Assembly: GCA_022730285.1 (NCBI GenBank) | Contig: DZCQ01000022.1 | Span: 1-44,431, forward strand | Direction: 5' to 3' | Source: Flavobacterium psychrophilum | Lineage (GTDB): Bacteria; Bacteroidota; Bacteroidia; Flavobacteriales; Flavobacteriaceae | DNA length: 44,431 nucleotides | Shown here: in pieces, positions 37,130 to 44,431 of the stretch | Layout: each line of letters begins with the position of its first letter | How positions within the stretch are numbered: the first letter of the stretch is position 1 | Notes under the pieces: generated by a model | Database searches by the model: none | What the model was told of the DNA's origin: nothing | What the model saw: only the letters and a program-made list of their open reading frames with translations | Program-made: the position numbers and the translations under genes

Positions 37130-37137
37130 TATATTTG
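37130..37137 (+). promoter_or_regulatory. Promoter -7 box for the small barrel protein gene
   Basis: TATATTTG (TAnnTTTG) lies 23 bp before the ATG at 37161, in the 88-bp gap behind the AlbA_2 gene. Confidence 0.55.
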
Positions 37138-37160
37138 CAAAAAAAGCAAAAACAATAAAA

Positions 37161-37700
37161 ATGAAAAAATTAACATACGCAGTTTTATTACTAGTGGTAG
37201 GTATGTCTAATGCACAAGTTGCCTATAAAGGAAAAGGAGATGTTAAAGCACAAGTTGGAGCAAATATTCAAAGTGGGGCAACTGGTATATTTGCATCTGC
37301 AGATTTTGGTTTAGGTGAAAATATGTCCGTTGGACTTTCTAGCAACTATTTATTATCAGTGCAAGGGGATTATTTTGAATTAAACACAAGCAATCCTTCC
37401 AATCCATATTATGAAGTAGTTTCTCCAAAATTTACAGATAGAATAGATTTAAAAGCTCGTTTTAACGCAAATATTGGTAGCGTCATTGGTCTTGACGAAA
37501 AAATGGACGTTTATCCAGGATTAGATTTAGGTCTTCGCAACTTTGGGACACACCTTGGTTTTAGATATTTTTTCACCGAAGGCTTTGGAGTTTTTGGAGA
37601 AGCAGGAATTCCACTTGCAAAATATTCTAATAATAATAAAGGATTTGACTATTATAACAATCAATTTGGTTTTAATATTGGAGCTTCTTTCAACCTGTAA
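37161..37700 (+). CDS. Small outer-membrane beta-barrel protein (DUF6646-like)
   Basis: 179 residues. The signal peptide KKLTYAVLLLVVGMSNAQ is followed by short beta strands: KGDVKAQVGANIQSGATGIF, DFGLGENMSVGLSSNYLL, DRIDLKARFNANIGSVIGL, PGLDLGLRNFGTHLGFRYFF, and a C-terminal FGFNIGASFNL, whose final aromatic-x-Leu pattern suits outer-membrane insertion. The pattern agrees with what I recall of DUF6646 in flavobacteria. Eight strands are plausible. A promoter and terminator of its own mark it as monocistronic. Confidence 0.78.
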   Translation: MKKLTYAVLLLVVGMSNAQVAYKGKGDVKAQVGANIQSGATGIFASADFGLGENMSVGLSSNYLLSVQGDYFELNTSNPSNPYYEVVSPKFTDRIDLKARFNANIGSVIGLDEKMDVYPGLDLGLRNFGTHLGFRYFFTEGFGVFGEAGIPLAKYSNNNKGFDYYNNQFGFNIGASFNL

Positions 37701-37728
37701 ACATTACAGAATTAGATAATAATAATAC

Positions 37729-37765
37729 AAAAAACAAATTTTAGAAATAAGATTTGTTTTTTTTT
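37729..37765 (+). terminator. Terminator of the small barrel protein gene
   Basis: AAAAAACAAAT (37729-37739) pairs with ATTTGTTTTTT (37752-37762), followed by three more T. The stem is A-T rich with one G-C pair, so its strength is moderate. Confidence 0.7.
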
Positions 37766-37778
37766 AATAAAAATAACC

Positions 37779-38360
37779 ATGACACCAGTAGAAAAAAATC
37801 TATATAGCCGTAGCAATTCTAAATGTGAACTATGTGGAAGCACAGAAGATTTAAGAATATATTTAACTAAAGAAGAAACTATCTCAGCAGACAATTCAAT
37901 TTTAGTTTGTTCGGTATGCAAGGGGCAAATAGAAAACCCTTCTACCACAGACGCAAACCATTGGAGATGCTTGAGCGACAGCATGTGGAACGAAAATAAA
38001 CCAGTGCAAGTTGTTGCATGGAGAATGCTAAACAGACTACGACCAGAAGGCTGGCCTCAGGACTTGTTGGATATGATGTATCTAGACGAAGAAACCTTAG
38101 TTTGGGCTGCTGCAACAGGAGAGGGAGAAGACGAAGACGGGAAAATAATCCACAAAGACAGTAACGGAAATATTTTAAAAGATGGAGATTCAGTAGTCTT
38201 AATTAAAGATTTAGATGTAAAAGGTTCTTCACTTACTGCAAAAAGAGGTGCAGCTGTGCATAACATAAAATTAGTTTGGGACAATCAAGACCAAATAGAA
38301 GGTAGGGTAGAAGGACAACATATTGTTATACTAACCCAATTTGTAAAAAAGACAAAATAA
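37779..38360 (+). CDS. PhnA/YjdM-domain zinc protein
   Basis: 193 residues. The N-terminal zinc ribbon has C16-x2-C19 in SKCELCGSTE and a second pair in VCSVCKGQ (about 45-52). The C-terminal PhnA domain contains DSNGNILKDGDSVVLIKDLD and SLTAKRGAAVHNIKL (about 128-165), as in E. coli YjdM. The middle (about 55-110) has NHWRCLSDSMWNENKPVQVV and is typical of the long Bacteroidota version. Despite the name, a role in phosphonate use is not proven for the family. The start follows the previous terminator by 13 bp and its own terminator lies behind. Confidence 0.88.
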   Translation: MTPVEKNLYSRSNSKCELCGSTEDLRIYLTKEETISADNSILVCSVCKGQIENPSTTDANHWRCLSDSMWNENKPVQVVAWRMLNRLRPEGWPQDLLDMMYLDEETLVWAAATGEGEDEDGKIIHKDSNGNILKDGDSVVLIKDLDVKGSSLTAKRGAAVHNIKLVWDNQDQIEGRVEGQHIVILTQFVKKTK

Positions 38361-38378
38361 TTATACAAGGTTTCAAAT

Positions 38379-38422
38379 TGTTCTTTGCTTTTATTTTTTT
38401 TAAAAGCAAAGAACAGTTTTTT
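38379..38422 (+). terminator. Rho-independent terminator of the PhnA-domain gene
   Basis: Perfect 15-bp stem TGTTCTTTGCTTTTA (38379-38393) with TAAAAGCAAAGAACA (38401-38415), loop of seven T, then a run of six T after one G. Confidence 0.92.
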
Positions 38423-38476
38423 ATAGAAAATAGCGTTAAAAAAGGTATAATACAAAGCACACTCAACTATTTTAAT

Positions 38477-38484
38477 TACTTTTG
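38477..38484 (+). promoter_or_regulatory. Promoter -7 box for ccsBA
   Basis: TACTTTTG (TAnnTTTG) lies 77 bp before the ATG at 38562, behind the terminator, leaving a leader of about 70 bases. Confidence 0.45.
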
Positions 38485-38561
38485 TAATGCCGTTTCTGTT
38501 TTGGATTTACCTCAAAAAAATGGTGTAATATTCTCTGCAAAGAGCTTTAATTTTAAGAATA

Positions 38562-41500
38562 ATGTATAAAAAGATAGCTTCCATTTTGTTTTCAACAAGA
38601 TTAATGGCAATTTTGTTTTTAACCTTCGCGATTGCCATGATTGCAGGAACTTTCATAGAAAGTAAGTACAATACCGATACTGCAAGAATTTTAATATACA
38701 ATACTTGGTGGTTTGAGGCTATTATGTTGTTTTTTCTGATTAATTTTTTTGGAAATATAAAAAAATACCAATTGTTCAAAAAAGAAAAATGGGCAACTTT
38801 ATTACTGCATTTGTCCTTTATTTTTATCTTAATTGGAGCTTTTGTAACACGATACATTAGTTATGAAGGTATGATGCCAATTAGAGAAAAAGAAACCGAA
38901 AACAGATTTTATTCTGATAAAACCTATATTACTACCATGATTGATGGTGATTATAAAGGAGAATTAAAACGACTAACCTTTCAATCGCCAGTGCTATTTT
39001 CGCCAGCTGTAAACAATCGTTTTTCGCTAGAAAAAAAATTCGATAAAACACCTTTTCGTATTACCTTAAAAGAATATGTAATGGGAGCAAAAGAAGTGAT
39101 TAAACCACAAATAAACGGAATAGAATTTTTAAAAATGGTAGAGTCTGGCGAGGGAACTCGTCATGAACATTTTTTAAAATCAGGTGAAATTGTAAATATA
39201 CACAATGTGCTTTTTGCTTTTAATAAATATACAAAAGGAGCAGTAAATATAAATACAACTCAATTAAATAATTATACCATAGAGTCCCCATTTGATGGAG
39301 AATTTATGAGAATGATAGATAAACATACAGGAAGAGTTCTAAAAGATAAAAAAGAAAAATTAGAACTTCGCTCGTTGTATAATCTTGGTGGAACTCAATT
39401 TGTATTTCCAGATATCCCTCAAAAAGGAGTAATCGCTTACCATTCAGATAATGATTATAAAGCTAAAAATCAAGAAGATGTACTTGTTTTAAATGTCGAA
39501 TCTGAAGGGCAACAAAAAGAGGTTGCCTTAATGGGATCTAAAGGGAAAATGGGAGAACCACAAACAATTACAATTGGAAAGTTGGATTATACTTTGTTTT
39601 TTGGAAGTCGTGTTTATGAACTTCCTTTCAAGATAAAGCTAAACAACTTTATTGCCAAAAAATATCCAGGTACCGAAAAAAGTTTTGCGTCTTTTGAAAG
39701 TCAAGTAACAGTTTTGGATACTAAATCATTTAATGCAGATATTTATATGAACCATGTGTTGGATTATCGTGGTTATCGTTTCTTTCAATCTGGTTTTGAC
39801 CCAGACGAACAAGGGACACAACTATCTGTAAGTCATGATTTTTGGGGTACTTGGATTACTTATATTGGCTATTTTTTATTATTCTTTTCTATGTTAGCAA
39901 TTTTATTTACAAAAAACACTCGCTTTGCAGATTTGAAACAAAAACTTGCAGTCGTGAAAGAAAAAAAAGCTACATTATTGCCTATAATTATTTTTTTATT
40001 TTCTTTTTCAGCATATTCACAAAATCATAATGCAACTTCTTTTACGCCACAACAAATAGATTCTGTTTTAGATAAAAGAAAGGTTAGCAAAGAACATGCT
40101 GCAAAATTTGCACGTTTAATTATACAAGATGCAGGTGGACGTATGAAGCCTGTTAATACTTTTTCATCAGAATTATTACGAAAGGTTAGTCACCAAGACA
40201 GCTATAAAGATATGAATTCTGATCAAGTTTTTATATCCATGACACAATACCCAAATGCTTGGTACGAAGTTCCTTTAATTTATCTAAAATCTGGAAACGA
40301 TAGTATTCGTAAAATTATTGGTATTAATAAAGATGTTGCTTTAGCTAAATTTATCGATTTTTTTGACGAAAAAGGAAACTATAAATTGTCTAAATATTTA
40401 GAAAGTTCTTACAAAGTTGCAAATCCTAATAATTTTGAAAAAGATTTTATAGAAGCAGATAAGAAAGTAAACTTATTGAACTTGGCACTTTCTGGTAGTA
40501 TTTTAAAAATATTTCCTATTCCATATGATGAAAACAACAAATGGGTTTCTTATCCAGAATTAGGGCAAGAAAACTTAAAAGGAATGGATTCTATTTTCAC
40601 AAAACAAATTTTACCCATTTACTTAATATCATTAGAAAATGCAGTTAAAAATAACAATTATAAAGAACCAGATTTTTATCTTGATGGAATAACAAGATAC
40701 CAAATTAAATTTGGTGGTAAAATAATGCCAAGTTCCGAAAAAGTTGTAGCCGAAATTTTATACAATAAGTATAATATTCTTCAAAAATTACCTTATTGGT
40801 ACATGGGTACTGCTGTTTTGATGTTGTTTTTAATAATTTTGCAAATTTTTAAAGACCACAAATATCTTCATCTTGGGATTAATATGGTGCATATTGCAAT
40901 AGTACTACTTTTTGTATTGCATACCATTGCTTTAATTGCACGTTGGTATATTTCTGGTCACGCACCTTGGAGTAATGCTTATGAAGCTATTGTTTATGTA
41001 GCTTGGGCAACCATGTTCTTTGGATTAGCTTTTGATAGAAAATCTAAATTGACTGTTGCATCTGCTGCTTTTGTAACCGCAATGATATTGGCAGCTGCTT
41101 ATGCAAACTGGATTGATCCAGAAATAGCAAACTTACAACCGGTATTAAATTCCTATTGGTTGATGATTCACGTTGCTGTAATTGTTGCTAGTTATGGACC
41201 TTTTGCTTTGGGCATGATTTTAGGATTTGTAAGTTTGCTTTTAATCTTTTTTACCAATACTAAGAATAAAGCAAAAATGGACTTAAATATACAGGAGCTT
41301 ACTTATATTAACGAAATGGCATTGACCATTGGGTTAGTTATGCTAACCATTGGTAATTTTCTTGGTGGACAATGGGCAAATGAGTCTTGGGGACGTTATT
41401 GGGGTTGGGATCCTAAAGAAACATGGGCACTAATAAGCATTATGATTTATGCCTTTGTTATCCACGCTAGATTTGTTCCAATGTTAAGAGGAAAATGGGT

Positions 41501-41717
41501 TTTTAACTTAATGAGTATGTTTGCATTTGTATCTATATTGTTTACTTATTATGGGGTGAATTTTCATTTGGTAGGTTTGCATTCTTATGCAAGTGGAGAG
41601 GCAAAATCGTTAGATTGGATATGGTATTCTTTAGGAGGAATTGCCTTAATAGGAGCAATTACCTACCCAAAATACAAAAAATTCTATCAAAAAAATAATT
41701 CTAAAATTACAAAGTAG
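38562..41717 (+). CDS. ccsBA: Cytochrome c biogenesis protein CcsBA (ResB-CcsA fusion)
   Basis: 1051 residues, a fused system II cytochrome c synthase. Residues 1-450 are the CcsB/ResB part (helices near 10-30, 45-62, 75-95 and about 425-445 around a large periplasmic domain). A hydrophobic segment at about 470-485 (LPIIIFLFSFSAYSQ) looks like a former signal peptide of the second part. Residues about 735-1051 are CcsA, with the heme-handling WWD-type motif SWGRYWGWDPKETWALI (about 944-960) and histidines in periplasmic loops (ISGHAPWSNAYEA, GVNFHLVGLHSYASGE). It carries heme to the periplasm and attaches it to CxxCH apocytochromes. It has its own promoter. Confidence 0.95.
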   Translation: MYKKIASILFSTRLMAILFLTFAIAMIAGTFIESKYNTDTARILIYNTWWFEAIMLFFLINFFGNIKKYQLFKKEKWATLLLHLSFIFILIGAFVTRYISYEGMMPIREKETENRFYSDKTYITTMIDGDYKGELKRLTFQSPVLFSPAVNNRFSLEKKFDKTPFRITLKEYVMGAKEVIKPQINGIEFLKMVESGEGTRHEHFLKSGEIVNIHNVLFAFNKYTKGAVNINTTQLNNYTIESPFDGEFMRMIDKHTGRVLKDKKEKLELRSLYNLGGTQFVFPDIPQKGVIAYHSDNDYKAKNQEDVLVLNVESEGQQKEVALMGSKGKMGEPQTITIGKLDYTLFFGSRVYELPFKIKLNNFIAKKYPGTEKSFASFESQVTVLDTKSFNADIYMNHVLDYRGYRFFQSGFDPDEQGTQLSVSHDFWGTWITYIGYFLLFFSMLAILFTKNTRFADLKQKLAVVKEKKATLLPIIIFLFSFSAYSQNHNATSFTPQQIDSVLDKRKVSKEHAAKFARLIIQDAGGRMKPVNTFSSELLRKVSHQDSYKDMNSDQVFISMTQYPNAWYEVPLIYLKSGNDSIRKIIGINKDVALAKFIDFFDEKGNYKLSKYLESSYKVANPNNFEKDFIEADKKVNLLNLALSGSILKIFPIPYDENNKWVSYPELGQENLKGMDSIFTKQILPIYLISLENAVKNNNYKEPDFYLDGITRYQIKFGGKIMPSSEKVVAEILYNKYNILQKLPYWYMGTAVLMLFLIILQIFKDHKYLHLGINMVHIAIVLLFVLHTIALIARWYISGHAPWSNAYEAIVYVAWATMFFGLAFDRKSKLTVASAAFVTAMILAAAYANWIDPEIANLQPVLNSYWLMIHVAVIVASYGPFALGMILGFVSLLLIFFTNTKNKAKMDLNIQELTYINEMALTIGLVMLTIGNFLGGQWANESWGRYWGWDPKETWALISIMIYAFVIHARFVPMLRGKWVFNLMSMFAFVSILFTYYGVNFHLVGLHSYASGEAKSLDWIWYSLGGIALIGAITYPKYKKFYQKNNSKITK

Positions 41718-41747
41718 ATTGTAGCACATTACATATTCTTTTTTTAA

Positions 41748-41966
41748 ATGACACAAATTAATAATCCTTTACACGGTATTACACTCTTGCAAATTGTTGA
41801 AAAACTTGTTGATTTTTATGGATTTGATACACTTGGGGAACTAATTAACATAAATTGTTTTAAAGAAAATCCATCTGTAAAATCTAGTTTAACTTTTTTA
41901 AGAAAAACAGATTGGGCTCGAAAAAAAGTCGAAAATTTGTACGTACAGAGTTTATCTAAATTTTAA
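41748..41966 (+). CDS. VF530-family DNA-binding protein
   Basis: 72 residues. [20 protein letters not shown] (about 6-25) and [20 protein letters not shown] (about 44-63) match the VF530/DUF2132 family, a small helical fold with reported similarity to DNA-binding proteins; the cell role is unknown. It is 30 bp behind ccsBA and ends overlapping the U32 peptidase gene by 4 bp, tail to tail. Confidence 0.88.
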   Translation: MTQINNPLHGITLLQIVEKLVDFYGFDTLGELININCFKENPSVKSSLTFLRKTDWARKKVENLYVQSLSKF

Positions 41967-43825
41967 TCTTCCTCAATTTCAAATTCGGCATCTTTTTCCC
42001 AAATTTCCATTTCGCAGGGTTTGCAATTAAATTTTAGTTTGTATTCCAGTTCGCCTTGTTTCAAAACCAAAGGTTCTTTGACTTTTACACCTAAGGTATC
42101 TTTATGGTATTTTGGGCATTTTTCTAATTCATATTTAATGCAATATTTGGTGGTCATTACTCTCGATTTTCCTGGATCCCATTGCAATTCAAACGCTTTT
42201 TCGATTTCGGTTACACCGTGCCGTTCATAAAATTTACGAGCTTGTTTGTTGGCAACATTGTACATAAAATCGAGTTTTGTTTCAGGATATGGATGCTTCG
42301 TTTTCTCGATTTGATGCTCCTCACGATGATAATTTGCTAAACGAATTTCAGACAATTGTTCCAAAACCATTCGTCGCATTTCATTGATTTTAGAAATAGG
42401 TAAAAACCAATTCTGGCTAAAATTAATTTCAATTTCATCAATAACATAAGGTGTAAAACCCGTTTTTGCTAAATTTATTTTAAAATTTTCTGCAATCGAT
42501 TCGTTGTTTTTAGTAATCTCTTTTGGGTGAATTAAAGTTACTTTGCTAACATTTTCATCTTCGTCAATAGCAGTTAATTCAAAACCGTTTTCGTTTTCTG
42601 TTAACAACAATTTTGTGCCAATTTTACGAACCGCACTGTCTTCTCGTTCTACAATTTTGATAAAAGCAGCATCATTATTTCGGTAAATAAAAGTGCCGTT
42701 TGGAATTTCCTTTAGCACATTTGGATAGGCAATTCCGTTTTCGACTTTATTAACATAAATGCCGTCGGCTTCGTTATTTTCGTTAATAAAACACAAACCG
42801 TCGCCATTATTCAGTAATTCGCCGTTTTCAATTTGGTACGAATTTCCTATCGTTGCAATCAATTTCCCAATATATTGTCCTTTCGATTTTGGACTTTCCC
42901 AAGATCCGATAGATTGGTATCGTTCGTTCACAAAATAATCGGTATAGCCACGATTAAAACTTCGGTCAAGTGATGAATCGAAGGAAAAAGTACATTTTCC
43001 AGAAGATGCTTTGATATATTTATCGCTGTTTTTATCTAAAAAAGCATCTAATTTTTGACGTAAAAAAGCCACATTATTTTTTACATAAACAATATCTTTT
43101 AATCGTCCTTCAATTTTGAAGGAACAAATTCCTGCTTCAATCAAATTTGGAATTTGGTCGGTAACATCAAAATCTTTTATGGATAACAAATGACTATTTT
43201 TGATTAATGTTTCGCCATTTCCATCAATCAAATTATAAGGCAAACGACAATTTTGAGCACACGAACCTCTGTTGGCACTGCGTTCGCCATTGGCGACACT
43301 CATATAACAATTGCCACTAAACGAAACACACAACGCACCTGTAACAAAAAATTCTAATTCGACATCACTTGCTTGGCTGATTTCTTTTATTTGATGCAAA
43401 TTCAATTCACGAGCCAAAACAACCCGTTTTATTCCTGCTTCTTTCAAGAATTTAATTTTAGCAGCATCACGATTGTTGGTTTGTGTACTGGCGTGAAGCA
43501 CTATTGGTGGCAAATCCATCTCGAGAATTGCCATATCTTGAATGATTAATGCATCAACATCAATATCATACAATTGCCAAATCATTTGTCGACAATTTTC
43601 CAATTCGTTATCATACAAAATAGTGTTGATAACTACAAAAACTTGTACGTTAAAAAGGTGTGCATATTTGACCAATGCGGCCACATCTTCAATAGAATTA
43701 GTAGCATTTGACCTAGCACCATACAACGGAGCACCAATATATATAGCATCGGCACCGCTATTAATGGCAGCAATTCCTTGAATTAAATCTTTGGCAGGAG
43801 CCAGAATTTCTATTTTTTTCTTCAT
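41963..43825 (-). CDS. Peptidase U32 family protein
   Basis: 620 residues. The U32 signature is clear: [20 protein letters not shown] (about 156-175), followed by [15 protein letters not shown] with further cysteines, as in RlhA/YegQ-type proteins. The N-terminus [20 protein letters not shown] opens a TIM-barrel-like domain. The central part (about 280-480) matches the collagenase-like/DUF3656 arrangement, and the C-terminus has Cys residues in [17 protein letters not shown] and [10 protein letters not shown], possibly metal or Fe-S ligands. Known relatives take part in RNA hydroxylation (RlhA); proteolysis is not certain. Codon use looks less AT-rich than for neighbouring genes. Confidence 0.92.
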   Translation of the reverse strand: MKKKIEILAPAKDLIQGIAAINSGADAIYIGAPLYGARSNATNSIEDVAALVKYAHLFNVQVFVVINTILYDNELENCRQMIWQLYDIDVDALIIQDMAILEMDLPPIVLHASTQTNNRDAAKIKFLKEAGIKRVVLARELNLHQIKEISQASDVELEFFVTGALCVSFSGNCYMSVANGERSANRGSCAQNCRLPYNLIDGNGETLIKNSHLLSIKDFDVTDQIPNLIEAGICSFKIEGRLKDIVYVKNNVAFLRQKLDAFLDKNSDKYIKASSGKCTFSFDSSLDRSFNRGYTDYFVNERYQSIGSWESPKSKGQYIGKLIATIGNSYQIENGELLNNGDGLCFINENNEADGIYVNKVENGIAYPNVLKEIPNGTFIYRNNDAAFIKIVEREDSAVRKIGTKLLLTENENGFELTAIDEDENVSKVTLIHPKEITKNNESIAENFKINLAKTGFTPYVIDEIEINFSQNWFLPISKINEMRRMVLEQLSEIRLANYHREEHQIEKTKHPYPETKLDFMYNVANKQARKFYERHGVTEIEKAFELQWDPGKSRVMTTKYCIKYELEKCPKYHKDTLGVKVKEPLVLKQGELEYKLKFNCKPCEMEIWEKDAEFEIEED

Positions 43826-44046
43826 TAATTATTTCCCTTAACAAAAGTGTGCAAAGTACTTGAATTTTAATTTATAATTTAAGTTTTTTCTAAAATAAAT
43901 TAATTTAATTTTTTCTTTTCCAAAATATAATTTAGAATACAGATTTTTTTTTTGTAAGTTATAAATTACAAAGAGGTATTTTTCACAAATAATGTGCTTT
44001 AGGAAATTGTTTTCTATAAAATTTTAGTTTATAAAGGTAATATTTA

Positions 44047-44087
44047 AATACACAAAGGCTTCAAATTTTTTGAAGCCTTTGTGTATT
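44047..44087 (-). terminator. Terminator of the NHL/T9SS protein gene
   Basis: Perfect 19-bp stem: 44047-44065 pairs with 44069-44087 around a TTT loop. It lies 15 bp after the stop of the minus-strand gene at 44103. T-runs are short on both sides, but the stem strength makes a terminator likely. Confidence 0.85.
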
Positions 44088-44102
44088 ATTTGTATTTAAG
44101 TA

Positions 44103-44431
44103 TTACTCTTTAATCAATTTTACTGTTTGTGTTTGGTTGTTTTCGGTGGTTATTTTAGCAAAATAAATACCTGCTGTAAAACTGCTTAGGTTTAGGGTTG
44201 CTGTACCCACTGTTATTTTTTGTGAGGCAATTTGTTTGCCCAGCACATCAAATACGGTTACTGTTGCATTATTTTGTGCCTCTACAGTAAACACCCCGTT
44301 AGAAGGGTTAGGATACACCGTAAAACCACCAACTTGTGTGTAAGATGCCGTGCTTAAAACCGCACCTGTTATTTTGCGTATTCTATGATTATTCCTGTCA
44401 GCTACATATACATTCCCCGAAGCATTATCTA
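44103..44431 (-). CDS. NHL-repeat protein with T9SS type A sorting domain, N-terminus cut by the window
   Basis: The minus-strand frame runs off the window end, so 109 codons of the C-terminus are visible. They begin with the end of an NHL repeat (SGNVYVADRNNHRIRKIT), continue through a short linker (GAVLSTASYTQVGGF), and finish with a C-terminal sorting domain of about 70 residues: VYPNPSNGVFTVEAQ, VTVFDVLGKQIASQKI, LNLSSFTAGIYFAKI, VKLIKE. These domains direct export across the outer membrane by the type IX system. The full protein is probably a large secreted beta-propeller. A GTG at 44318 is internal, not a start. Confidence 0.88.
   Translation of the reverse strand, partial: DNASGNVYVADRNNHRIRKITGAVLSTASYTQVGGFTVYPNPSNGVFTVEAQNNATVTVFDVLGKQIASQKITVGTATLNLSSFTAGIYFAKITTENNQTQTVKLIKE

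Noticed and set aside
38378..38569. 63-codon open frame before ccsBA
   Set aside because: It runs through a perfect terminator hairpin and a promoter-like box; non-coding control DNA is a better reading.

Overview
The window is AT-rich DNA from a member of the Bacteroidota, most likely a Flavobacterium-like Flavobacteriaceae. Support: TAnnTTTG-type -7 promoter boxes upstream of several genes, absence of obvious Shine-Dalgarno sequences, a PorV-family outer-membrane protein, a type IX secretion (T9SS) C-terminal sorting domain, a fused CcsBA cytochrome c biogenesis protein, and small families typical of flavobacteria. I saw no rRNA, tRNA or CRISPR array.

Positions 1-16899 (all + strand) are a surface-polysaccharide (O-antigen or capsule) locus, cut by the left window edge. 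It holds a partial GT2 glycosyltransferase, a three-gene GDP-sugar cassette (gmd, colC-like, colD-like), a fucosyltransferase-like protein, an exostosin-like GT47 protein, an unassigned GT-B-like protein, three GT4 transferases, a Wzy/ligase-type membrane protein, a polyprenol-phosphate-type GT2, a large membrane protein of GT-C type, a methyltransferase and the initiating undecaprenyl-phosphate sugar transferase. The PLP enzyme of the cassette has His188 where aminotransferases have the Schiff-base lysine, so the pathway reads as GDP-L-colitose rather than GDP-perosamine or only GDP-fucose. The cassette is bracketed by an imperfect ~125/131 bp direct repeat that duplicates the end of the upstream transferase and the start of the downstream one, leaving gene relics. 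It looks like an insertion or exchange into an older gene pair.

Positions 16874-23021 carry a DUF4105 protein and a PorV/PorQ-like protein (- strand), phosphatidylserine synthase and a GH25 lysozyme (+ strand), a ~0.9 kb debris region (GC-rich hairpin, a 59-residue zinc-ribbon ORF, a possible transposase fragment), and L-serine dehydratase (- strand). Short inverted repeats lie around the last.

Positions 23385-32478 are mostly housekeeping: a membrane-anchored Tyr-phosphatase-like protein, a DUF6495-type protein, ligA, a frameshifted membrane-protein gene, a strong bidirectional terminator, acyl-CoA dehydrogenase, anmK, a chalcone-isomerase-fold protein, a Glu/Leu/Phe/Val dehydrogenase and an orphan TonB-like protein.

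Positions 32465-35865 form a metal-homeostasis island: an Nramp transporter fused to a universal stress domain, a DtxR/MntR-type regulator in the same operon, and a divergent outer-membrane protein. The shared promoter region contains two perfect tandem 17-bp repeats, a good operator candidate.

Positions 35936-44431 hold an AlbA_2-domain protein, a small beta-barrel protein, a PhnA-domain protein, ccsBA, a VF530-like DNA-binding protein, a U32 peptidase and, cut by the right edge, the C-terminus of an NHL-repeat protein secreted by T9SS.
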